The notes: generated from the letters alone by a model not told the origin. 38,139 bases of DNA from Gemmatimonadaceae bacterium (GCA_025362635.1 JANYFO010000030.1:1-38139); one strand, 5' to 3'; shown: positions 17,210-26,274, numbered from the stretch's first letter. Numbers and translations: made by a program.

Positions 17210-18204
17210 GTGCCTCGTCGGAACGTCCCATTGTGCTCGTCACGCGGAAGTTGCCCGCAAGCATCGAAACAGAAGTGGTGGCGCTCTATGATGCACGTCT
17301 CAATCGCACAGACGTGGCGCTTGCATCCGAGCAACTCACGGCAGCGCTGCGTCAAGCAGACATTATTTTTTGCACGGTCACCGATGCTATCCGCGCTGAA
17401 CAGTTGGGTGGTGGTGGCATACGTACAAAACTCATTGCGAATTTTGGCGTTGGCGTAAATCACATCGACCTCGATGCGGCAAAGCGTGCCGGCATTATGG
17501 TGACGAACACTCCCGATGTGCTGACGGAAGACACCGCAGATCTCGCCATCGGGTTGATGCTGATGATTATGCGGCGCATGGGCGAGGGCGAACGCCACGT
17601 GCGCACTGGCGCGTGGTCGGGATGGCGCCCCACGCACATGGTGGGTAGTAGTCCGCGCGGGAAGACGTTGGGTGTGATTGGCTACGGACGTATCGGACGC
17701 GCCGTGGCGCGTCACGCGGCGAGCGCGTTCGGTATGCACGTGCTCTGGTACGCGCCGCGCGATCCACGCATCGAAGATGCAGCATCCGCCGGACCGATCA
17801 ACGCGGAACGCGCAACAACGCTAGACGAGCTGCTGCAACGCTCGGACGTTGTCTCACTGCACTGCCCATCAACGGCGGACACGAAGCATTTAATCAACGC
17901 GGATCGCTTACGCATGATGAAAGGCAGCGCATATCTCATCAACACCGCGCGCGGTGACATCATCGATGAGTGGGCGTTGGCGAGCGCATTACGCGACCAA
18001 GTCATCGCGGGTGCGGGACTCGACGTATATGAGTTTGAACCGTCGGTGGTCGCTGACTTAAAAGAGATGGAAAACGTGGTGTTGCTGCCGCATTTAGGCA
18101 GCGCAACAATCGAAACACGCACGGCGATGGGCGAGCGCGCACTCAGAAACATCGCCGCGTTCGTCGCTGGTGACGTGCCACCAGATGTCGTGGTCCGACC
18201 ATAA
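17206..18204 (+). CDS. D-2-hydroxyacid dehydrogenase (hydroxypyruvate / glyoxylate reductase)
   Basis: NAD(P)-dependent D-isomer-specific 2-hydroxyacid dehydrogenase, 332 aa. It shows the substrate-loop motif NFGVGVNHIDL, the Rossmann fold glycines GVIGYGRIGRAVARHA, and the catalytic residues Arg249 in NTARGD, a Glu in DVYEFEP and His296 in LPHLGSAT. It probably reduces hydroxypyruvate to D-glycerate and glyoxylate to glycolate. The GTG start overlaps the TGA of the aminotransferase (GTGA); the TTG at 17194 in the track is less likely. The pairing with serine-glyoxylate aminotransferase is the classic two-step route from serine to glycerate. Confidence 0.9.
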   Translation: MSASSERPIVLVTRKLPASIETEVVALYDARLNRTDVALASEQLTAALRQADIIFCTVTDAIRAEQLGGGGIRTKLIANFGVGVNHIDLDAAKRAGIMVTNTPDVLTEDTADLAIGLMLMIMRRMGEGERHVRTGAWSGWRPTHMVGSSPRGKTLGVIGYGRIGRAVARHAASAFGMHVLWYAPRDPRIEDAASAGPINAERATTLDELLQRSDVVSLHCPSTADTKHLINADRLRMMKGSAYLINTARGDIIDEWALASALRDQVIAGAGLDVYEFEPSVVADLKEMENVVLLPHLGSATIETRTAMGERALRNIAAFVAGDVPPDVVVRP

Positions 18205-19036
18205 CATCGTGCACGGTACGCAACTTCCCGACGACGCCTCGAGCGCGCCGCTCGCACCGGAACTCGTCGGATCGCTCGAACACTATCGGCAAGTGCGGTC
18301 GCGCTTCTTGTCACACAACCACGACCTTGTGGTGTGCCTCCCGCCGGAATATCACACCGAGCCGCAGCGCAGTTATCCTGTGCTGTACTTACACGACGGA
18401 CAAAACGTCTTTGACGATTTGCCGATGTCACCGTTTGGCGTGCAATGGGGCGTCGATACAACCGCGCGCGCGCTAATGCACGCCGGCGTTATCGAGCCGG
18501 TCATTCTCGTGGCGATCGGTAACGCTGGACGCGACCGCATCGACGAGTACACACCAACGCGCGATTCCTCGCACGACGCTGGTGGGTTGGCCGATCAGTA
18601 CGGTCAAATGTTGGTGTACGAGATTAAGCCATTCATTGATCGGACGTATCGGACACGACGCAGCGCACACGATACCGGACTTGTCGGGAGTTCGCTGGGA
18701 GGATTGCTCACATTGTACCTCGGGCTCACCCATCCGATGGTTTTTGGCAAGCTTGCGCTGCTTTCGCCATCCGTGTGGTGGGATGATCGATGGATTGTGC
18801 GACAACTCAATGCTGACCCCGCTCGCCGCTCTGCATTAAAAATTTGGCTTGATGTGGGTACCGGAGAAAAGCGCATGCTCAAAGGCACACAACTTTTGTA
18901 TCGCATGCTCGTGCGCAGAGGCTGGCAGCCTGGTATCGACTTACAATACATGGAGGCGGATGGCGCGCTGCATGATGAGCGTGCGTGGGGTGAACGTACC
19001 GGACTGTTTCTGCGATTTCTTTTTCCATCACCATGA
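18185..19036 (+). CDS. Alpha/beta-hydrolase esterase (Esterase D / Fes-like, PF00756 type)
   Basis: A 283-aa cytoplasmic-looking serine hydrolase with no signal peptide. The strand with YPVLYLHDGQNVFDD and the nucleophile elbow GLVGSSLGGL mark the putative-esterase family. A later Asp (LDVGTGE) and His (HDERAW) complete the triad. The substrate may be an acyl or feruloyl ester, or a siderophore ester, and cannot be told. The start is uncertain: the ATG at 18185 overlaps the reductase gene by 20 bp, while a GTG at 18209 lies 4 bp past its stop. Neither has a clear ribosome site. Its stop overlaps the ATG of the next gene (ATGA), so it belongs to the same tightly packed operon. Confidence 0.85.
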   Translation: MSWSDHNIVHGTQLPDDASSAPLAPELVGSLEHYRQVRSRFLSHNHDLVVCLPPEYHTEPQRSYPVLYLHDGQNVFDDLPMSPFGVQWGVDTTARALMHAGVIEPVILVAIGNAGRDRIDEYTPTRDSSHDAGGLADQYGQMLVYEIKPFIDRTYRTRRSAHDTGLVGSSLGGLLTLYLGLTHPMVFGKLALLSPSVWWDDRWIVRQLNADPARRSALKIWLDVGTGEKRMLKGTQLLYRMLVRRGWQPGIDLQYMEADGALHDERAWGERTGLFLRFLFPSP

Positions 19037-19758
19037 GTATGGACAGTTTTCGCGGATTTTCGCCAAAGGCGATGACCTTCTTGCGTGGGTTAGCCAAGAA
19101 CAATCGCAAGGAATGGTTTGAGGAACATCGCAGCGATTACGAGCAGCAGCTCAAGCTACCGTTGCAATTGCTCATTGAAGAAGTTGATGTGCATCTTGCC
19201 CGCATTGCACCAGAAATCATTGGCTCGCCAAAGAAATCGTCGTTTCGCATTCACCGGGACGTGCGATTCTCAAACGACAAGTCACCATACAAAGCACACG
19301 TTGCCTGTTGGTTTTTTCATCGCGACGCAGGTCATGGAGTTGGCGGGGAAGCAGCGCACGGTGGCGCGGGATTTTATTTTCACATGGCGCCTACAGGTTC
19401 GTTTTGTGGCGGAGGTATTTGGATGCCACCGCGCCCAGCGCTAACTAAAATTCGCGAATCACTCGACGTTGATGCGGACGGGTTTGAAGACATTGTCCTC
19501 AGTCGCGGTTTCAAGAAGCGCTTTGGCGCATTGGACCCAGAAGCGATGCTCACGCGTACGCCGCGCGGCTTTGATGCCGACCACCCAGCCGCCGCGTGGT
19601 TGCGCTATCGATCATTTACGGCGGGATGCCCAGTGAGCAATGACGAGGTGCAGAGCGCGAAACTGCCACTGCTCTTAACGAAGCATTATGCGGCGATGTT
19701 GCCCATGATACGCTGGCTGAACACGGCCTTGGGGCTCAAGCCGTCATCAATGCGATAA
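19033..19758 (+). CDS. DUF2461 (TIGR02453) family protein
   Basis: A 241-aa cytoplasmic protein with the unmistakable DUF2461 features: FSPKAMTFLRGLAKNNRKEWF at the N-terminus and FRIHRDVRFSNDKSPYK near residue 75, followed by the GGGIWMPPRPAL segment. The family is widespread and its function is unknown. It overlaps the esterase stop by four bases and closes the marR operon. Its stop codon lies in the loop of a perfect 11-bp hairpin. Confidence 0.93.
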   Translation: MSMDSFRGFSPKAMTFLRGLAKNNRKEWFEEHRSDYEQQLKLPLQLLIEEVDVHLARIAPEIIGSPKKSSFRIHRDVRFSNDKSPYKAHVACWFFHRDAGHGVGGEAAHGGAGFYFHMAPTGSFCGGGIWMPPRPALTKIRESLDVDADGFEDIVLSRGFKKRFGALDPEAMLTRTPRGFDADHPAAAWLRYRSFTAGCPVSNDEVQSAKLPLLLTKHYAAMLPMIRWLNTALGLKPSSMR

Positions 19759-19768
19759 CGGCTTGAGC
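19734..19768. terminator. Hairpin at convergent gene ends (no T-run)
   Basis: GCTCAAGCCGT pairs perfectly with ACGGCTTGAGC across a 13-nt loop. The left arm lies in the last codons of the DUF2461 gene and its TAA is in and next to the loop. The gene on the other strand ends 11 bp beyond. Without a T-run on either side it is probably a 3'-end stabilising hairpin or weak bidirectional terminator. Confidence 0.5.
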
Positions 19769-19779
19769 GCCCAACCGCC

Positions 19780-20034
19780 TTACACGGTTTTGCGTCCCGC
19801 AAACATGCGATACAAGAACAACAGCAGCATCGCGCCGACGACACTCGCGATGAAGCCTGCCTGCGCACCGGCCTGATACCACCCAACCGTTTGTCCAATC
19901 CACGTGCCAACAAATGCGCCCGCAATGCCGAGGGCGATCGTGATAATAAATCCACCAGGATCTTTCCCCGGCATCAGAAACTTTGCCACGGCACCTGCGA
20001 TTAAACCGATGATCAGCGTGAGGAGAATACCCAT
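19780..20034 (-). CDS. GlsB/YeaQ/YmgE-family small membrane protein
   Basis: An 84-aa protein with three hydrophobic helices. The pattern GLIAGAVAKFLMPGKDPGGFIITIALGIAGAFVG is diagnostic of the transglycosylase-associated/YeaQ family, often linked to stress response. The ATG at 20034 follows AGGAG-like bases poorly. The track's GTG three codons earlier is also possible and nearly touches the upstream DUF4126 gene, so the two membrane genes form a likely bicistronic unit. Precise function is unknown. Confidence 0.92.
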   Translation of the reverse strand: MGILLTLIIGLIAGAVAKFLMPGKDPGGFIITIALGIAGAFVGTWIGQTVGWYQAGAQAGFIASVVGAMLLLFLYRMFAGRKTV

Positions 20035-20049
20035 GCGTGACACTCCGCG

Positions 20050-20646
20050 TTACGGCATCGCGCGCCCACCCGGCGCGCTGGGACTGGCGGGGCGTCCTAA
20101 GAGCAGGCGACCCGCGTGGCGAACGGCGAACCACAGTAGCAAAGTCAGTACCACAATTGCCGCAATCGGCACGAAAATGGCCAATACGGACAAGCCAATC
20201 GCAATGGCGAGTTCTGCGATACCAACCATCGGATTAGCGAGGCCACCCGTCAATAGTCCCGATTTTATTCGCGCCAACACCGTTACGCCCTGAGTCAGTC
20301 CAGAAAGACCGCCGCCGCCAATGATGACGATGCTCCATTTCAGCAGCGGCGGCATGTCCACCAGCACCGACGCGGACGAGATCATTCCCGCAATGAACGC
20401 CGCTGGAGTTGCCACGACATCGAGCGCGTGATCCAACCAGGGCACCGCGTACGCGACAACCTCCAACACCGTCGCCGTAGCAAACGCGACAAGAGCCGTC
20501 GTGCTGCTGAGCCATGTCCATCCCGGCGCTAATACTACATGTCCAGTGGCGGATGCCACACTTAACGCGAGCAGCGGCACGAAGACACGCATGCCGCTCG
20601 CTGCTGCCAAGCCGAGGCCTAAAGCGATCGCGAACACTGATTCCAT
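20050..20646 (-). CDS. DUF4126 membrane protein
   Basis: A 198-aa protein with about five hydrophobic segments. The start LGLGLAAASGMRVFVPLLALS, the middle AVPWLDHALDVVATPAAFIAG and the loop LARIKSGLLTGGLANP are typical of DUF4126 proteins. No function is established for the family. The ATG at 20646 opens directly from the 279-bp gap ahead of the S9 peptidase gene. The downstream GlsB-type gene begins 15 bp after its stop. Confidence 0.88.
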   Translation of the reverse strand: MESVFAIALGLGLAAASGMRVFVPLLALSVASATGHVVLAPGWTWLSSTTALVAFATATVLEVVAYAVPWLDHALDVVATPAAFIAGMISSASVLVDMPPLLKWSIVIIGGGGLSGLTQGVTVLARIKSGLLTGGLANPMVGIAELAIAIGLSVLAIFVPIAAIVVLTLLLWFAVRHAGRLLLGRPASPSAPGGRAMP

Positions 20647-20925
20647 GGGTAAACGCTACAGTCATATTCCACTACACGCCACCAGTAAGGCCGGACCGGC
20701 GCTCACGCGCGTTCTGTCCGCGTCCGTTGTTGTGGTCCATGCTGTGAAGCAGCAGTCGTAGCAGCAAACTGCGAATTGCGCGAATGACGCGGGGATTGAT
20801 TTGCACCTTCATTGTTATTCACGCTCCCAGATACACGCACCACGGTTGTCACCGTCCAGTTCGGCAACCATTCTATGCGTAGCCAGTCGCTAGAAACGAC
20901 GGCGCACTCAGACCGGAGCACACCC
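20647..20925. other. Divergent intergenic region (279 bp)
   Basis: It lies between DUF4126 (minus) and the S9 peptidase (plus) and should contain promoters for both. I see no strong consensus promoter, only weak TTGTCA- and TTGATT-like hexamers. The ORF track extends the peptidase into this region to 20812, but the signal peptide and ribosome site place the true start at 20926. Confidence 0.4.
20915..20918 (+). promoter_or_regulatory. Ribosome binding site of S9 peptidase
   Basis: GGAG lies 7 nt before the GTG at 20926. Together with the signal peptide beginning at that GTG, it fixes the start and rejects the ATG at 20812. Confidence 0.65.
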
Positions 20926-23900
20926 GTGCAGCATTTCGTACGCGCAGCCCGCATAACCGCCGCATTGTTCGCCGCGTTGCCATTTGCGCAGGCCGCCGCG
21001 CAGCCGTCCGCAAACGCTCACGCATCACATGCGAAATTACCAACCGCGTCGGACACGACCACTGCAGTCGCAAAAAAAATCCTCTCCGTGCGCGACTATG
21101 CGAAGTGGCGGAATATCGACAACGCACAGATTTCTGGCGACGGCAAGTGGGTGACGTACGGGTTGCGTTTCACGAACACGACCACAATCGATGCGAAGCC
21201 AGTATTGCACATTTTGAATCTGGCCACCGATCAAGATGTCGAAATCGCCAACGCGACACAGGGCGCATTTTCGCCGGACTCTCGATGGATTGTCTATCAA
21301 ATTGACACACCGGGAGCCGGTCGCGGCGGACGTGGAGGCGCGGCTACACCGGGTGGTACCGACACCGGCGCCGTCATCGCTCCACCCGTCAATCCACAAC
21401 CTTTGGTTGCGCCGAACGCGCCAGCAGTCAACACGACTGGGACAGGCGCGGGTCGGGGTGCTGCGCTCAGCCCACTCGCGTTGCGTCGCTACGAACTGCG
21501 CGAACTCGCCACTGGTCGCATTCACGTGTGGCAAGACATGCAATCGGCCACATTTGCGCCAACGTCGAAATACTTGCTGCTTCGCCGCCGCGTCGCTGGC
21601 ACCGTCGACGCCGGTGGTCGCACTGCGGCCCCTGGAGGTGCGCCCAACGCGCCGGCGGCTGCACCAAGTACAACGGCTGCACGCGGCGCCGACGTTATCC
21701 TCCATGATCTCACCACCAATCGAAGCCAATTCCTTGGCAGCGTTGGTGATGTGGCATTCAATAGAACGGGTGATCTGCTTGCATATACCGTTGACGCTGC
21801 CGTGCGTGACGGGAATGGTCTATTCGTGATTGATCTCGCTACTGCACGCACAGACATTCTCGACAATGATGCACGCTCGTACAATCGACTCACATGGAAT
21901 GAGGACGGGTCATCGATCGCGGTGCTGAAAGGTCGTGACGTAGAAAAGATGCGCGAACGTGACAACACGCTCGTAGTGTTTGACAACGTACGGGCGATTC
22001 GCAGCAACGCCGAGTTCACACCGGCGACGCTCGATCCAACGACGGCCGCTGGCTTTCCAAAAGGCTTCGTGCTCAGTGATCGCGCCGCACTCGCCTGGAG
22101 TGCTGACAACAAACGCGTGTTCGTCGGCATCATCCCGCAAACGTCAGCGGCAGATACGGGCCGTCGCCGCAGCACCGACTCCATTGCCGACGTCGACGTA
22201 TGGCGCAGCCAAGACGATCGTATTCAGTCGGTGCAAATCACGCGCATCGACGCCGATAGAAATTTTACGTTTCGCGAAGCGTTTGATATTGCGTCGTCCA
22301 GATACGTTACGCTCACCGATTCATCGATGCGCGACCTTGAACTTAGCCAAACAGGACCGTGGGCTGTTGGCCGCGATACGCGTGCGTACGTGTCTGACTA
22401 CAAGAGACCCGCTGCCGACATCTATCGTGTCAACACCGCGACGGGTGCACGCACATTGATGCTGAAAGGGCAACTAACGGGGAGTGGTATTTTCGGCATT
22501 ACGCCTGACGGTCGGAATTTTCTTTATTGGAAAGACGAAAAATATCAGGCGTATGACCTAGACGGTGGTACCTCAAAAACACTCGGCGCTGGAGCTGGGA
22601 GCTTCGTTGACGCGGAGTATGACCATCCGGGGCCTAAACCGTCGTACGGTGTCGCGGGATACTCGCCCGATGGCACCGGGGTTGTCGTGCAGAATCGTTT
22701 TGACCTGTGGCTTTTCCCGCTCGATGGATCAGGCGCCGTTCGCAACATCACCAACGGTGTCGGCGCGAAAAACGAGATTGAATTTCGTTACGTCCGCACC
22801 GCACCGATTGATTCGTCCGCCCTTCGCGCCGCGCGCGTTGCTCGAGAGATTGATCTCAGCAAACCCATCACGCTCACGGCGTACGGAGCGTACACAAAAA
22901 AGGCGGGTTTCTATCAGCTCGCGGAGGGGCAGCTGAAGGAACTCGTGTATGACGATGCGGCCTACAGTGCACCAACGAAAGCGGCAAAATCGGATAAGTA
23001 TTTGTTCACGCGTCAAACATTTGTTGAATTTCCGGATCTGCTCGTGTTCGGCGCTGGCTTCAAGGGCTCGAAGAAAATATCCAACGCGAATCCGCAGCAG
23101 GCCGAGTACGCGTGGGGACGTCGCGTGCTCTTTGAGTTCAAGAACAAGGACGGTAAACGACTGCAAGGCATGATCGCACTGCCAGACGATTACAAGGCGG
23201 GCGAAAAGCGTCCGATGCTCGTGAATTTCTACGAGAAGAATTCGCAAAATCTCAATCGCTATCCAACACCGTCGTTGCTCACGGGAATGGGATCGTCACC
23301 AATCGAAGCGGTAAGCCGCGGCTACATCGCGATGATTCCTACATCTATTTTCATACGGGTTCGTCGCATAGCGATATGCTCGATTGTGTCGAAGCCGCGA
23401 CGCGCAAAGTCATTGAGATGGGCTATGCGGACGCAAAGCATATTGGTCTGAACGGACATAGCTACGGAGGCGAAGGAGCCGCGTTTATTGGGACGCGTTC
23501 TCGTCTTTTTGCGGCCGTTGGTATGGGTGCAGGCGTCACTGATCTCTTCACCGACTTCAATCAAAGCTGGGGCTGGTCTTATCAGGTAAGCGGTGGCAGC
23601 GGCGCGAACGGCAACGACTACTATCTCTATGGGCAAGGCCGCTGGGGCATTTCACCGTGGGACAATCCTGAACTGTTTCATTTTGAATCAGCACTCACCC
23701 ACGTGCGTGAAACCACGTCACCGTTCTTGATCATGCATGGTACGGCCGACCCAACAGTATCGTTTAGCGAAGGAATGAACTTTTACAACGCGTTGCGCTA
23801 CAACGGCAAAAGCGCCGTAATGCTGGCGTATCCTGGTGAAGGACATGGCTTACGCGGGCTCGCCAACCGCCGTGATCTGACGGTACGGTACTTTCAGTTT

Positions 23901-23993
23901 TTCGATCATTATCTGAAAGGTGCGGCTGCGCCTAAATGGATGACAGACGGCGTACCGTTTATCGCGAAAGACGCGTTACGCGAACCGGGATGA
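20926..23993 (+). pseudogene. Secreted S9 prolyl-oligopeptidase-like peptidase, split by a one-base deletion
   Basis: From GTG 20926 the protein has a signal peptide (FVRAARITAALFAALPFAQAAAQ), a beta-propeller-like region with an Arg/Gly-rich insert, then an alpha/beta-hydrolase. The reading frame breaks at about 23340. The upstream frame reads GYIAMIP and then nonsense, while the downstream frame carries the hydrolase part. Adding one G after 23340 restores MIPDIYFHTGSSHSDMLDCV. The catalytic set is intact across the break: Ser in NGHSYGGEGA, Asp in HGTADPTV, His in GEGHGLRG. Repaired length is 1022 aa. As read, the product would stop near 23451 and lack the active site. A sequencing or assembly error is as likely as a true recent mutation, because both halves are otherwise clean. 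Confidence 0.85.
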
Positions 23994-24024
23994 GTGCGCG
24001 ACACAACGACTAGCACCGGCCACC

Positions 24025-25041
24025 ATGCACCAACTCAAAAAGCCCTATCTCCTCTACCTCGGCGATGCACAGGATCCGGTCGACGCGAAAACCGCGTTGG
24101 GGCTGCGTGATTGGTGTCGCAGCGATGTGCTCGGGGAGTGGAGTGTACCCACGGCGACTGTCAGCGTGGGCCTGCCGAGGATGTCGCCGAGTGCGGCGGC
24201 GGCGCAAGGGGCTAGAAGTTTGGTGATCGGCATCGCGTCCGTTGGGGGTGCGTTGCCGATGCAGTGGTTGCCTGATCTCGAGGCGGCGATTCATGCGGGT
24301 CTCGACATTGTGAGCGGCATGCACACGCGACTTACATCATTTCCTTCACTCGTGCGCGCGGCGCAGCAGTACGGTGTCCAGCTCGTGGACGTTCGGCATT
24401 CCGACATTCCATTTGCGTGTGCGACGGGTCGCAAACGGACGGGCAAGCGCGTTGCCACCGTTGGGACAGATTGCGCGGTCGGAAAGAAGTACACTGCGCT
24501 TGCACTCACCAGAGCGTTGCACGCGCACGGCGCGAACGCCACGTTTCGTGCAACCGGTCAAACGGGCATCATGATCGCCGGCGAAGGCATTGCCGTAGAT
24601 GCCGTGATTGCCGATTTCGTCGCTGGTGCTGCGGAACAGTTGACGCCAGATAACGCGCCTGATCATTGGGATGTGATTGAAGGACAAGGCGCGCTGTTTC
24701 ATCCAGCGTACGCGGGCGTCACGCTGGGATTGCTGCATGGTTCGCAGACTGACGCGTTCGTGCTGTGTCACGATCCCACCCGCAAATTTATCGACGGCTT
24801 TCCGGATTTCCCCATACCTGATTTGCAGGACGCAATTCGACAATATGTGCAGGCGGGTCGCGTCACAAATTCCGCAATTCGCTGTGTGGGATTGAGTGTG
24901 AATTCGTCGTCGATGACGGATGCAGAATGGCATTGCTACGCGCAGCGAGTATCGCGAGAATTGGCACTGTCCGTTTGCGATCCAATGCGCGGCGGCCTCG
25001 ATGAAATCGCACAAACGTTACTGGCAGCGTCGACTACGTGA
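24025..25041 (+). CDS. DUF1611 / DgcN-like P-loop protein
   Basis: A 338-aa protein with the two-part DUF1611 architecture: an N-terminal Rossmann-like domain (YLLYLGDAQDPVDAKTALGLRDW) and a C-terminal P-loop domain beginning TVGTDCAVGKKYTALALTRAL, followed by FRATGQTGIMIAGEGIAVDAV and DVIEGQGALFHPAYAGV. DgcN, a characterised member of this family, N-acetylates D-glutamate in a D-amino-acid catabolic route. Whether this copy does so is inference, and the usual partner DgcA is not in the window. The ATG at 24025 follows the S9 gene by 31 bp. Its 3' end overlaps the convergent amidase gene by 8 bp. Confidence 0.85.
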   Translation: MHQLKKPYLLYLGDAQDPVDAKTALGLRDWCRSDVLGEWSVPTATVSVGLPRMSPSAAAAQGARSLVIGIASVGGALPMQWLPDLEAAIHAGLDIVSGMHTRLTSFPSLVRAAQQYGVQLVDVRHSDIPFACATGRKRTGKRVATVGTDCAVGKKYTALALTRALHAHGANATFRATGQTGIMIAGEGIAVDAVIADFVAGAAEQLTPDNAPDHWDVIEGQGALFHPAYAGVTLGLLHGSQTDAFVLCHDPTRKFIDGFPDFPIPDLQDAIRQYVQAGRVTNSAIRCVGLSVNSSSMTDAEWHCYAQRVSRELALSVCDPMRGGLDEIAQTLLAASTT

Positions 25042-26218
25042 TTTGACGCGCGACGGCGAGCAGCATTTCGTCATTGCCGCGCGCCGCGATGAGCGAGATC
25101 CCCAATGGGCATCCGTGGACGCTCGCCAACGGTAAGCTCACTTGCGGCAATCCACCAAGCCCTGCGATGCAGAGCATGCTGATCGCGCGTTCGCGAAACG
25201 CGATCGTGTCCGCCGCCGGCGTGTTGAGCAACGGGGCGATGTCAGGCATCGTGGGCAGCACAAGAATCGCGTTGTTCGCGAGGAGCGCATCCAAGCGCGC
25301 CGCAATGTGTCCGCGCGCCGTTTCCATCCGTGACACGTCAGCGGCTTCAATTTTTGCGACCGCCTCAAACCGCGGCTGAATAGACGGACCAAAGTGTGGT
25401 TGCACCTGCGTGACCCAGTCGCGATGTGTCGCCCAAATATCGCCAAATTGCAACACGCGAAATACGTCAAACCAGGTCGCTAATCCATCCTCGCTCACCG
25501 AAATTTTCTCTGGCGCGCCAAGCACCTCGACGACGCGCGCGAGTGCGGGTGACAAGGCAATTGCCGCCTCGGGCATCGCCAGCGCGAAGGCATCGCGAGC
25601 GACTAACAAACGTCCCGGTACGGATGCCGTACCGCCGAGCAAGACGTCGCCAATACGCGCGAGCGTGTGCGGATCGCGTGCAAACCATCCGCAGGTGTCG
25701 AAGATGGGCGATAGGGGACATGCGCCCGCAAGAGAGATACGTCCATGCGTTGGTCGAATACCGTAGATGCCGCAGAAACTGGCGGGGCCGCGTACTGAGC
25801 CACCGGTATCGCTGCCAATCGCAAAATCCACGAGTCCTCCAGCCACGGCTGCAGCGGAACCGCTCGACGATCCACCCGGAACGCGACCCGCCGCCGCAAC
25901 GTTGATCGGCGTGCCGTAGTGTGCATTTTCTCCGGTCAGACTGAACGCCATTTCTTCAGTGTGCGTCTTGCCCATGAGTGTCGCGCCTGCCGCAAGCATT
26001 CGTGCGGTCACGTCAGCATGCGTTGTTGCCGCATCGTGCGTTGCCAGCCAATCCGGGCTGCCGAATCCCGTTTTGTGTCCGGCGACGTCATAAATATCTT
26101 TTAACCCGAACGTCAAACCGGCGAGCGGTCCGGTGGGCGCACCCGCCAGCGCGACGTGCGTATGTCGGCAAAACGCGCCAAGTTGATCGCGCTCAAGCAT
26201 GTTCGCAAACATGTTCAT
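25034..26218 (-). CDS. Amidase-signature family amidohydrolase
   Basis: A 394-aa enzyme of the amidase-signature family with its Ser-cisSer-Lys triad: Lys40 in LTFGLKDIYDVAG, the cis-Ser in PGGSSSGSAAAVAGG (about 114-128) and Ser141 in SDTGGSVRGPASFCG. It is not GatA, because it is too short and no gatB or gatC is nearby; a general amide hydrolase is likelier. The ATG at 26218 has a perfect AGGAGG seven bases upstream, which rejects the track start at 26284. It is convergent with DUF1611 and divergent from the EVE gene (56-bp gap). Confidence 0.93.
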   Translation of the reverse strand: MNMFANMLERDQLGAFCRHTHVALAGAPTGPLAGLTFGLKDIYDVAGHKTGFGSPDWLATHDAATTHADVTARMLAAGATLMGKTHTEEMAFSLTGENAHYGTPINVAAAGRVPGGSSSGSAAAVAGGLVDFAIGSDTGGSVRGPASFCGIYGIRPTHGRISLAGACPLSPIFDTCGWFARDPHTLARIGDVLLGGTASVPGRLLVARDAFALAMPEAAIALSPALARVVEVLGAPEKISVSEDGLATWFDVFRVLQFGDIWATHRDWVTQVQPHFGPSIQPRFEAVAKIEAADVSRMETARGHIAARLDALLANNAILVLPTMPDIAPLLNTPAADTIAFRERAISMLCIAGLGGLPQVSLPLASVHGCPLGISLIAARGNDEMLLAVARQIT

Positions 26219-26225
26219 GATGTAA

Positions 26226-26231
26226 CCTCCT
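26226..26231 (-). promoter_or_regulatory. Perfect Shine-Dalgarno of the amidase gene
   Basis: AGGAGG on the minus strand, seven bases before the ATG at 26218. It is among the strongest ribosome sites in the window and decides the start of the amidase. Confidence 0.85.
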
Positions 26232-26274
26232 GTGGCATCGACCAAGCGATGTCCAATCGTAAAACTTGAGGGCG

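Noticed and set aside
23331-23350. Programmed ribosomal frameshift in the S9 peptidase
   Set aside because: I see no slippery heptamer or downstream stem at the break. A missing base explains the sequence more simply.
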